Origin: an uncultured Porphyromonadaceae bacterium
GTDB lineage: Bacteria > Bacteroidota > Bacteroidia > Bacteroidales > Muribaculaceae
NCBI GenBank assembly: GCA_947175455.1
Contig: CAMWMW010000132.1
Span: 1-5,836 of the forward strand
Reading direction: 5' to 3'
DNA: 5,836 nucleotides
Position 1 is the stretch's first letter. Every line of letters starts with the position of its first letter. Both the position numbers and the translations under genes were made by a program. The notes under the pieces are model-generated. The model had not been told where the DNA came from and ran no database searches. It worked only from the letters and a program-made list of their open reading frames with translations. Of this stretch, positions 1 through 5,836 are shown in pieces.

Positions 1-192
1 AGTCTTTACCCTGTCAACCAAAGTAGTTTCCCTTTTTTTCTCCTGAGTTTTATTTTTCACTTTCTTTTTGGAACTCCGGCGACCGGAGTTTTCCGCATTC
101 TTCCGGTCTTGCCCCTCGGCTGCCCCGGAGGTGATTACCGGCGGCTCTTCATTAGTATCAATATGTGGAGTGTAGCTTTGGTAGTTATTCAT
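1..192 (-). CDS. N-terminal fragment of an unidentified protein with a charged, lysine-rich start (possibly FtsK-type)
   Basis: An open frame of 64 codons starts with ATG at 192 and runs off the left edge without a stop, so only the N-terminus is visible. The product begins MNNYQSYTPH, continues with an acidic and proline-containing stretch, and becomes strongly basic around residues 46-54 (RSSKKKVKNK, then QEKKR). It ends in the window at TLVDRVKT. No signal peptide or membrane segment is present in these residues, so this looks like a flexible cytoplasmic tail. A TAnnTTTG box lies 33 bases upstream of the ATG, which supports this start. A disordered basic tail followed by a sequence of the VDRVK type is seen before the first membrane helix of some Bacteroidota FtsK/SpoIIIE DNA translocases, but that identity is a guess from a short non-conserved stretch. 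It could equally be another protein with a disordered N-terminus. It lies in the same direction as the L,D-transpeptidase gene, 93 bases downstream of it. Confidence 0.6.
   Translation of the reverse strand, partial: MNNYQSYTPHIDTNEEPPVITSGAAEGQDRKNAENSGRRSSKKKVKNKTQEKKRETTLVDRVKT
72..90. repeat. Perfect 8-bp inverted repeat with 3-base loop
   Basis: AACTCCGG at 72-79 and CCGGAGTT at 83-90 are exact reverse complements separated by CGA. The stem lies inside the coding sequence of the left-edge minus-strand gene, around its N-S-G-R-R-S-S codons. On the plus strand it is followed by TTTCC, a very short T run, so it resembles a weak intrinsic terminator in that direction. On the minus strand it is followed by an A-rich stretch, not a T run. 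Whether it has any function is unknown. Confidence 0.5.
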
Positions 193-224
193 TTACGAGA
201 GGATGCAATTTGCGCTTCCAATTA

Positions 225-232
225 CAAAATTA
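225..232 (-). promoter_or_regulatory. Candidate Bacteroidota -7 box (TAATTTTG) for the left-edge gene
   Basis: Read on the minus strand the bases are TAATTTTG, a full match to the Bacteroidota -7 consensus TAnnTTTG, placed 33 bases before the ATG at 192. No TTTG-like -33 box is found at the expected 19-21 bases upstream (the sequence there is G-rich), and the surroundings are AT-rich, so a chance match is quite possible. Confidence 0.35.
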
Positions 233-285
233 ATTAAAATTCCGCAATAAAGACCCCTCTTCACCAAATTTTAAACAACTTCTTG

Positions 286-1248
286 CTATTGGACATCCAT
301 GGGGTGTGCGTCAGTTTCACTAATGCTGTCTGAAACAAAAGGAGTCACCGATATCGAATCACGCGGGGATATGATGGAATCTCCGACACAAACGGTATCC
401 TTCGGCTGAATATCTGTCTTTTCCACCTTTCTGAATTTTGGCTCTTTGGCTCCTTTCACTGTCGGAATCCAGGGAATATCCACGCCATCGGTATAATTCT
501 GCTCAAGATCTCTTCTGCCGGGCACAACGATTACGGGCATCCCGATTTCGACAAGTTCCACAAGTTCAAGAATATTCTCGTTTTTTATCCTTATGCAGCC
601 GTGACTTGCCCTCGCCCCGATGCTCCACGGCGCACACGTGCCATGAATTCCGATCTGCGAAGTGCCAGGTATGCGAAGCCGTATGAACCGTGGTCCGAAC
701 TGTCCTTTTTTCTTGGAAGTGACTCCATCGTCATCAGTAAACAGCCAGTCCGTACTGTCATATATTCCTTCAACGTAAAAGAAACCTTCAGGGGTTTTTG
801 AGTCTCCTTTTTCATGTTTTGTGCCGAAATTCTTTGCACATGCCATGCCATACGACTTCCTCTCGACACCGAATTTATCAAACAGTATCACTTTCATGCG
901 GCTTTTATCAACTGCAATAAATCCGCCGTACTGATTATTCAGCAGCTTTTTCACATATGAAGTGGATTTATGAATCATGTCAGGTAATATTCCGGCATCG
1001 TACTGTTCCCATTTTCCTGAATTTTCCATAAATTCCATCAAGTCTTCGGGCTTCTCGCTATTGACAGTCGAGGCTACAGGTTCAACATCCGCTATCGAAT
1101 CCGTAACGACTGACGCAGAGTCGAGAGAACCGGCAAAGACAGCTTCCGACTCAGTATCCAATTCCGCCGCCACTTTGTCTCGCATACATGACACACACAT
1201 CAGACATATTATAAGCCCAGATACGCTATAAACTCCTGCTTTCGACAT
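286..1248 (-). CDS. YkuD-family L,D-transpeptidase, probable lipoprotein
   Basis: This 320-residue protein is predicted to be a cell-envelope enzyme that forms 3-3 peptidoglycan cross-links or attaches proteins to peptidoglycan through a cysteine acyl-enzyme. The YkuD domain spans about residues 108-243. It shows the substrate-loop motif KGDSKTPEGFF (148-158), HGT with His202, and the catalytic signature SHGCIRI (215-221) with Cys218, His216 and Arg220. All expected catalytic residues are present. The N-terminus has a hydrophobic stretch (residues 9-20) ending in CVSC. Cys21 is a plausible lipidation site, although position -3 is Cys, not the usual Leu. Residues 22-80 are an acidic Ser/Thr-rich linker. 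Residues 265-320 form a polar tail with repeated DSI/DSIS units (290, 297, 307), probably disordered. The start ATG is supported by the signal sequence directly behind it and by a promoter candidate about 40 bases upstream. The gene is divergent from the dxs operon. The family assignment is firm, but the exact reaction (cross-linking, anchoring or endopeptidase-like) cannot be told from sequence. Confidence 0.93.
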   Translation of the reverse strand: MSKAGVYSVSGLIICLMCVSCMRDKVAAELDTESEAVFAGSLDSASVVTDSIADVEPVASTVNSEKPEDLMEFMENSGKWEQYDAGILPDMIHKSTSYVKKLLNNQYGGFIAVDKSRMKVILFDKFGVERKSYGMACAKNFGTKHEKGDSKTPEGFFYVEGIYDSTDWLFTDDDGVTSKKKGQFGPRFIRLRIPGTSQIGIHGTCAPWSIGARASHGCIRIKNENILELVELVEIGMPVIVVPGRRDLEQNYTDGVDIPWIPTVKGAKEPKFRKVEKTDIQPKDTVCVGDSIISPRDSISVTPFVSDSISETDAHPMDVQ

Positions 1249-1289
1249 AAAATTCTTATGTTTTGTGTAAGATTCATAACTTGCGGCTG

Positions 1290-1322
1290 CAAAATTAGTT
1301 ATTAAATCCGACTTTACACAAT
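1290..1322 (-). promoter_or_regulatory. Candidate Bacteroidota promoter for the L,D-transpeptidase gene
   Basis: On the minus strand TAATTTTG followed by C (box at 1290-1297) fully matches the TAnnTTTG -7 consensus of the Bacteroidota housekeeping sigma factor. ATTG at 1319-1322 matches three of four bases of the -33 TTTG box, with a 21-base spacer. Transcription would start around 1281-1285 and give a leader of roughly 35 bases before the ATG at 1248. No Shine-Dalgarno sequence is seen, as is usual in this phylum. Confidence 0.6.
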
Positions 1323-1345
1323 CTCTATGATGAAATGTTGTATGA

Positions 1346-1378
1346 TTAGCGGAATATAAGGATTTTTTGCTAAATTTG
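1346..1378 (+). promoter_or_regulatory. Candidate Bacteroidota promoter for the small protein-dxs-trkA-trkH operon
   Basis: TAAATTTG at 1371-1378, followed by C, fully matches the TAnnTTTG -7 consensus. TTAG at 1346-1349 matches three of four bases of the -33 TTTG box, with a 21-base spacer, the same spacing as in the divergent promoter. The box ends only 7 bases before the ATG at 1386. If transcription starts 4-7 bases beyond the box, the mRNA would begin at or within a few bases of the start codon and be practically leaderless. Confidence 0.55.
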
Positions 1379-1385
1379 CAGATTG

Positions 1386-1556
1386 ATGGGCAAATCTAAA
1401 ACCATAGGAATAGCCATACTCGCGATAATCTGGATATGGCTTGTCTGGATGTTATTGGCGGCTACAGGTGTCAATCTCAAGAACCTTCTGATAGTCGTGA
1501 TGACAGGAATTATCATATTTGTGCCGTTATATAAAAAATATTTTGGCAAACAATGA
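1386..1556 (+). CDS. Small two-helix membrane protein translationally coupled to dxs
   Basis: This frame encodes 56 residues, beginning MGKSKTIGIA and ending KKYFGKQ. Residues 6-28 (rich in Ile, Leu and four Trp/Ile-type aromatic positions around IWIWLVW) and 34-49 are clearly hydrophobic enough to be two transmembrane helices, joined by a short loop VNLKN. Both termini are basic (KSK at the start, KKYFGK at the end), so by the positive-inside rule both ends should lie in the cytoplasm. The TGA stop at 1554-1556 overlaps the dxs ATG at 1553-1555 (ATGA), a typical sign of translational coupling. A promoter candidate sits directly upstream. The unbroken frame, the membrane pattern and the tight overlap argue that it is a real gene. 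I do not recognise the family and give no function. A role linked to the dxs operon, for example as a small membrane partner, is only inference. Confidence 0.8.
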   Translation: MGKSKTIGIAILAIIWIWLVWMLLAATGVNLKNLLIVVMTGIIIFVPLYKKYFGKQ

Positions 1557-3454
1557 ATTTACTCAGTCATATCAATAATCCGGAAGAACTGCGCAAACTC
1601 CGTGCCGACCAGCTTCCGCAACTTTGCTCCGAGATAAGGGAATACATGATTGATAATCTTTCCCACAACCCAGGACATTTCGGCTCAAGCATGGGTGCGG
1701 TGGAGATTATTGTGGCTCTTCATTACGTTTTCGACACCCCGCGTGACCGTCTTGTGTGGGATGTAGGTCATCAGGCTTACGCGCACAAACTGCTGACCGG
1801 AAGGCGTGATCTTTTCCCGAATCAAAGAACCGAAGGAGGAATCAGCGGCTTCCCGTTTCCGGCTGAAAGCAAATATGACACTTTTGTATGCGGACATGCG
1901 GGAAATTCGATTTCCGCAGCCCTTGGGATGGCAATTGCCGACATGAACACACCCGGAGAGGAAGACCGGAAGACAATAGCGGTTGTAGGAGATGCCTCGA
2001 TAAGCAACGGCCTTTCGTTTGAAGGCATCAACAATGTCTCCAACAATCCCAACAATCTTCTTATCATACTTAACGACAATGACATGTCGATAGACAGTCC
2101 GGTAGGCGCGATGCACAGGTATCTCTCTGATATGACCACCTCTGCATCTTACAACCGTATCAGGCTCAGGATATATAATCTATTTAAAAAATGGGGGCTT
2201 GTAAATGATAAAAGGAAAGGATTGCTGTTGCGTTTCAACAATGCGGTGAAATCGCTTATCTCCACACAGCAGAATATTTTCGAAGGACTCAACATCCGAT
2301 ATTTCGGTCCTTTTGACGGGAATGATGTGACAAAGGTCGTGAAAGTACTCTCTGACATCAAAGATATGAGGGGACCGAGGATACTTCATCTCAGAACTGT
2401 AAAAGGGAAAGGATACAAGGCTGCGGAAGAGAATCCGCAGGCATGGCATGCACCCGGCAATTTTGACCCTGAGACCGGAGAGAAAATCAGATCTACCTCA
2501 TCTTCCACCCCCCTGTGGCAGGAAGTTTTCGGAGAGACTCTTGTCAGGCTGGCTGAAAATAATAAAAAAATAGTCGGAATAACTGCGGCAATGTTGTCCG
2601 GAACATCCATGAACAAAATGATGGACCGCTTCCCCGAAAGGACATTCGATGTGGGTATTTCCGAAGGACATGCCGTAACATTCGCCGGAGGTCTTGCGGC
2701 TGCCGGAATGAAACCGTATGTCGCTATTTATTCCTCATTTCTTCAACGCGGTTTCGACAATATAATTCACGATGTGGCGATACAGGGATTGCCTGTGGTC
2801 TTCTGTATAGACCGTGCCGGCGTTGTCGGTGAAGACGGTGTCACTCATCATGGACTCTTTGATTTGGCATATCTCAAGATAATTCCCGGCATAAACGTTG
2901 CGTCTCCTATGGACATCAGATCTCTGAAGGCTTTGATGAAAACGGCGGAAAATACGTCTGCTCCTGTTGCAATCCGTTATCCGAGAGGCAAGGCAAAAGG
3001 TGAGAATTCCGATGAAAACGCGATTCCATTGGCGATAGGGAAAGGAAGACAGATACATGCAGCCGACTCACCGAGGATTGCTATCCTGACTATCGGTCCG
3101 TCCGGTTTCGAAGCATTGGAAGCAGCCAGGGAACTTAAAACTCTGAATATGCAAGTCGATGTTTACGACATGATATGGGTAAAACCGATTGATTCCGTCA
3201 TTCTTGAGAAAGTAGCAAAAAATTATGATGCTGTCGTAACCGTCGAAGATGGGACTGTAGAGGGGGGATTCGGCTCTACTGTTACAGATTGGTTCAATGA
3301 TAACGGATATTGCATTCACGTAGAGAAATCCGGAATCCACGATGAATGGATCACTCACGCTAAAGTCGAGCAGCTGCATTCCCGCTGTGGCATAGATGCA
3401 TCCGGGATTGTCGAGACTGTAAAGAAACTATATGCCGGATTATCCGTTAAATAA
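1553..3454 (+). CDS. dxs: 1-deoxy-D-xylulose-5-phosphate synthase (DXS)
   Basis: DXS condenses pyruvate and glyceraldehyde 3-phosphate, using thiamine diphosphate (TPP) and Mg2+, into 1-deoxy-D-xylulose 5-phosphate. This is the entry step of the MEP pathway to isoprenoids, and the product also serves thiamine and pyridoxal synthesis in many bacteria. The 633-residue length is normal. Visible landmarks are GHFGSSMG (41-48) with the conserved active-site His42, WDVGHQAY (69-76), the TPP/metal motif from G146-D147 to ILNDND (172-177), and VKGKGY (283-288). The central domain has SEGHAVTF (370-377) with the catalytic Glu371, followed by FLQRGFDNIIHDVAI and IDRAGVVGEDGVTHHG (419-434). The C-terminal transketolase domain follows from about residue 500. 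The metal motif reads GDA where many DXS have GDG; I believe this is common in Bacteroidota. The start is fixed by the alignment of the first residues (LLSHINNPEELRKL) with the family and by the ATGA overlap with the upstream gene. No Shine-Dalgarno sequence is present. trkA follows after 14 bases. Confidence 0.98.
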   Translation: MNLLSHINNPEELRKLRADQLPQLCSEIREYMIDNLSHNPGHFGSSMGAVEIIVALHYVFDTPRDRLVWDVGHQAYAHKLLTGRRDLFPNQRTEGGISGFPFPAESKYDTFVCGHAGNSISAALGMAIADMNTPGEEDRKTIAVVGDASISNGLSFEGINNVSNNPNNLLIILNDNDMSIDSPVGAMHRYLSDMTTSASYNRIRLRIYNLFKKWGLVNDKRKGLLLRFNNAVKSLISTQQNIFEGLNIRYFGPFDGNDVTKVVKVLSDIKDMRGPRILHLRTVKGKGYKAAEENPQAWHAPGNFDPETGEKIRSTSSSTPLWQEVFGETLVRLAENNKKIVGITAAMLSGTSMNKMMDRFPERTFDVGISEGHAVTFAGGLAAAGMKPYVAIYSSFLQRGFDNIIHDVAIQGLPVVFCIDRAGVVGEDGVTHHGLFDLAYLKIIPGINVASPMDIRSLKALMKTAENTSAPVAIRYPRGKAKGENSDENAIPLAIGKGRQIHAADSPRIAILTIGPSGFEALEAARELKTLNMQVDVYDMIWVKPIDSVILEKVAKNYDAVVTVEDGTVEGGFGSTVTDWFNDNGYCIHVEKSGIHDEWITHAKVEQLHSRCGIDASGIVETVKKLYAGLSVK

Positions 3455-3468
3455 TAAAAATTGGTCTG

Positions 3469-4803
3469 ATGAAAATTGTAATAGCAGGTGCCGGAGAAGT
3501 GGGAACACATCTCGCAAAAATGCTCTCCAACGAAGATCAGGATATCATACTTCTGGATAACGATCAGGCTCGTCTTGATGTCATAGACTCCAACTACAAC
3601 CTCATGACATGGAATGGTTCCACGTCTTCGTTCAATAGTCTGAGAGATGTAGGCGTATCAAATGCAGACCTGTATATCGCTGTCACTCCATATGAAACCC
3701 GCAATATAACCAGCTGCGCGATAGCTAAAAGACTCGGGGCAAAGAAAACCGTCGCAAGAATAGACAACAGCGAATTCCTTAACCCTGACAACGGTGCGAT
3801 CCTTAAGGATGTAGGAGTTGATTTTCTTATTTACCCCGAGAACATAGCGGCACAGGAAATCGCGGTGGCTCTATATCACAATTGGGCGAGATATTGGGGA
3901 GAACTTCACAATGGAGGCTTATTGCTGATCGGAGTCAAACTGCACGGAGATTCACCGCTGATAGATTGCAAACTAAGAGATCTGCCGGTAAAGACACATG
4001 ATTTTCATGTCGCTGCGATCAAGAGGAACAATGAGACGATTATTCCAAACGGTAACGATGAAATCAGACGTGACGATATCGTATATTTCATAACTACTCC
4101 TCCATTCATTCAGGAAGTAAGGGAAATTTGCGGCAAAAAGAAACGCGTTATCAAAAAAGCGCTCATTGTGGGAGGAAGCAGAATAGCGCAACGTTTCGCA
4201 AAACTATACAATGAAGAATTTCATATAAAGATCATTGATAACGACTGGGAGAATTGCGAAACAATGGCAACAATTCTGCCCAATTGCGAGATAGTCTACG
4301 GCGATGCTCTTGACATAGAAGTCTTGAGGGAAAACAACATTTACCAGTATGATGCGTTTTTGGCTTTGACAGACTCTTCGGAAACCAATATACTATCGTG
4401 TCTTACGGCAAAAGAATTCGGAGTGCCGAAAACAATTGCCGATGTTGAAAACCTCCAGTTCCTCAGTCAGGCTGAGAATCTTAATATCGGCACGACAATC
4501 AATAAAAAACTTTTTGCTTCAAGCCATATATTCAAGATTCTGCTTGATGCCGACGAGAGTAACTCTAAATTCCTTGCCCTTGCCGATGCGGAAGTTGCCG
4601 AAATATATGTGAAACACAATGCCAAAATCACTAAATCTCCGGTTAAAGACCTGAAGTTGCCGTTTGGCATGACTTTGGCAGCTTTGGTAAGAGACAACGA
4701 GATTCAGCTGATTAATGGCAACACTCATATTCACGAAGGTGATTTTGTGGTGGTATTCTGTCTTTCGGGAACAATCCATAAGATCGAAAAGTGGTTTAAC
4801 TGA
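3469..4803 (+). CDS. trkA: TrkA, nucleotide-binding regulatory subunit of the Trk potassium uptake system
   Basis: TrkA is a peripheral cytoplasmic protein that binds NAD(H) or adenine nucleotides and gates the TrkH channel. The 444 residues fit the full-length duplicated form. A first RCK_N Rossmann domain (about 1-120) has the dinucleotide loop GAGEVG (7-12) and an acidic residue after strand two (LLDND, Asp30). A first TrkA_C domain occupies about 145-225, a second RCK_N about 229-345, and a second TrkA_C about 365-444. The second Rossmann loop reads GGSRIA (235-240), lacking the third glycine position and the last glycine of the usual GxGxxG. The acidic residue Asp257 (IIDND) is kept. The second site may therefore bind nucleotide differently or weakly. 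The gene starts 14 bases after dxs and ends 6 bases before trkH, so the three are almost surely co-transcribed. The ATG is right because the Rossmann strand MKIVIAGAGE begins at once. Confidence 0.97.
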   Translation: MKIVIAGAGEVGTHLAKMLSNEDQDIILLDNDQARLDVIDSNYNLMTWNGSTSSFNSLRDVGVSNADLYIAVTPYETRNITSCAIAKRLGAKKTVARIDNSEFLNPDNGAILKDVGVDFLIYPENIAAQEIAVALYHNWARYWGELHNGGLLLIGVKLHGDSPLIDCKLRDLPVKTHDFHVAAIKRNNETIIPNGNDEIRRDDIVYFITTPPFIQEVREICGKKKRVIKKALIVGGSRIAQRFAKLYNEEFHIKIIDNDWENCETMATILPNCEIVYGDALDIEVLRENNIYQYDAFLALTDSSETNILSCLTAKEFGVPKTIADVENLQFLSQAENLNIGTTINKKLFASSHIFKILLDADESNSKFLALADAEVAEIYVKHNAKITKSPVKDLKLPFGMTLAALVRDNEIQLINGNTHIHEGDFVVVFCLSGTIHKIEKWFN

Positions 4804-4809
4804 TATTTT

Positions 4810-5836
4810 ATGTTCTCCTACAAGAAACACAGATATTATATCAATATGCCGATGCTCTTGAGAGTCATCGGTTATCTTCTTGTCATAGAATCCCTGTTCA
4901 TGCTGATCCCGTGCGTCATCGCTATTATCTACGGCGAGGATTCATTTATGGATTTCTTAATATGCGCCGGCATATCCGGCGCTTGCGGAGGCGGAATGAT
5001 GATGCTTAGGCCCAAAACAAAAGATATGGGGAAAAGAGAGGCTATTCTGCTTACCGGAATGACATGGGTCATATTGTCGTTGTTCGGAATGCTTCCTTTT
5101 CTTTTTGTAGGCACTCATCTCTCGGTTTCAGACGCTTTCTTTGAGACAATGAGCGGTTTCACGACAACCGGAGCCTCTGTTCTGAACACATTGACCGGTA
5201 TTCCAAAATCTATTCTTGCCTGGAGATGTGTCGTGCAGTGGATAGGTGGTCTTGGAATAATTCTTTTTACTCTGGCAGTTGTGCCTATGCTGAATTATTC
5301 GGGAGGCATGCAGCTTTTCAATGCAGAGGTTACGGGCATAACACACGACAAGCTGCGGCCCAGAGTGAGTTATACGGCAAAAGGATTATGGGGTGTGTAT
5401 ATACTTCTCACCATTCTGCTTGTAGTGTTCCTCTCGTTTTCAAAAATGAGTTTTTTTGATGCCTTCTGTCATGGTCTTTCAACAATGTCAACCGGAGGGT
5501 TCTCCACATCTGACATGAGCATCGCACAATGGAATTCAGTATATATCAAAATTGTGATGTGTATATTTATGTTTCTTGGCGGTGTGAATTTCTCGTTATT
5601 GTTCAATCTGTTGACCGGCAAAGGAGGAAATCCTTTCAAAAACACGGCTTTCAAATGTTATGTAGGAATTATATTCGCCTGTTATATAGGATTTGTAATC
5701 AACATACTCATTGAAGGACTTGCCGAAAACTGGGAGTATCTTACGATTGACCCTTTGTTTCAGACAATATCCATCCTCTCTTCCACAGGAATAACAGAAC
5801 CCAATTTTCATGACTGGGGTTCTATATCGATTGTAC
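4810..5836 (+). CDS. trkH: TrkH, potassium channel subunit of the Trk uptake system (3' end cut off by the window)
   Basis: TrkH is the inner-membrane ion-conducting subunit that takes up potassium with TrkA bound on its cytoplasmic face. From ATG at 4810 the frame stays open for 342 codons to the right edge. Family members usually have about 480-500 residues, so roughly the last third is missing. Multiple hydrophobic helices are evident, for example 16-40, 80-100, 142-162, 192-211, 245-268 and 282-301. Three of the four selectivity-filter loops of the superfamily are visible: SGFTTTGAS (115-123), STMSTGGFS (224-232) and ILSSTGITE (322-330). The fourth would lie beyond the window. The conserved stretch WRCVVQWIGGLGIILF (138-153) follows the first loop, as in other TrkH/TrkG/KtrB proteins. 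The start lies 6 bases behind the trkA stop. Met13 or Met15 could be alternative starts, but the first ATG suits the tight spacing. No Shine-Dalgarno sequence is seen. No break in the visible part. Confidence 0.96.
   Translation, partial: MFSYKKHRYYINMPMLLRVIGYLLVIESLFMLIPCVIAIIYGEDSFMDFLICAGISGACGGGMMMLRPKTKDMGKREAILLTGMTWVILSLFGMLPFLFVGTHLSVSDAFFETMSGFTTTGASVLNTLTGIPKSILAWRCVVQWIGGLGIILFTLAVVPMLNYSGGMQLFNAEVTGITHDKLRPRVSYTAKGLWGVYILLTILLVVFLSFSKMSFFDAFCHGLSTMSTGGFSTSDMSIAQWNSVYIKIVMCIFMFLGGVNFSLLFNLLTGKGGNPFKNTAFKCYVGIIFACYIGFVINILIEGLAENWEYLTIDPLFQTISILSSTGITEPNFHDWGSISIV

Noticed and set aside
193..285. Terminator between the L,D-transpeptidase gene and the left-edge gene
   Set aside because: The gap is AT-rich with only 4-5 bp complementary stretches. 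No stable stem followed by a T run on the minus strand was found, so read-through remains possible.
591..881. 96-codon minus-strand open frame, and plus-strand frames at 438-686, 601-801 and 977-1231
   Set aside because: All lie inside the L,D-transpeptidase gene in other frames. Their translations show no domain-like pattern, while the overlapping gene has complete catalytic motifs.
1327..1359. Very short plus-strand frame starting ATGATG in the divergent promoter region, as a leader peptide
   Set aside because: It has about ten codons, lies upstream of the best promoter box and shows no attenuator hairpin, so there is nothing to support it.
1685..3379. Several minus-strand open frames of 70-143 codons opposite dxs
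   Set aside because: They are antisense to a clearly conserved DXS coding sequence, lack promoters or recognisable domains, and look like by-products of its codon use.
5226..5459. 77-codon plus-strand frame
   Set aside because: It overlaps trkH in another frame across the conserved region after the first filter loop, and its translation is not protein-like.
1..5836. CRISPR array, tRNA, insertion sequence, phage or defence module
   Set aside because: No direct-repeat series, tRNA-like cloverleaf, transposase or terminal repeats were seen. The window is filled by housekeeping-type genes on two divergent units.

Overview
The window looks like ordinary chromosomal DNA from a Bacteroidota species, most likely of the order Bacteroidales. 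Three things point there: the protein sequences of DXS, TrkA and TrkH; promoter-like TAnnTTTG boxes in front of genes; and no Shine-Dalgarno sequences before any start codon. A family-level guess such as Muribaculaceae would be inference only. No rRNA, tRNA, mobile element, CRISPR array or clear foreign segment is visible.

The left part (1-1248) is read from the minus strand. It holds the first 64 codons of a gene that runs off the left edge, with a charged, lysine-rich N-terminus (perhaps an FtsK-type protein, not proven). Behind it lies a complete gene for a YkuD-type L,D-transpeptidase, probably a lipoprotein that cross-links peptidoglycan or anchors proteins to it. The 137-base gap at 1249-1385 is a divergent promoter region with one Bacteroidota-type promoter candidate facing each way, both with a 21-nt spacer between the two boxes.

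The right part (1386-5836) is a compact plus-strand operon of four genes. A 56-residue two-helix membrane protein overlaps dxs by 4 bases (ATGA). Then come dxs (first step of the MEP isoprenoid pathway), trkA 14 bases later, and trkH 6 bases later, cut off by the right edge. TrkA and TrkH together form a potassium uptake system: TrkH is the membrane channel and TrkA the nucleotide-binding gating subunit. The operon thus joins isoprenoid precursor supply with potassium uptake, and the divergent gene acts on the cell wall.

I see no undescribed large system. The points most worth a second look are the small membrane protein coupled to dxs, its possibly leaderless mRNA, a strong short hairpin inside the left-edge gene, and a degenerate second nucleotide-binding loop in TrkA.
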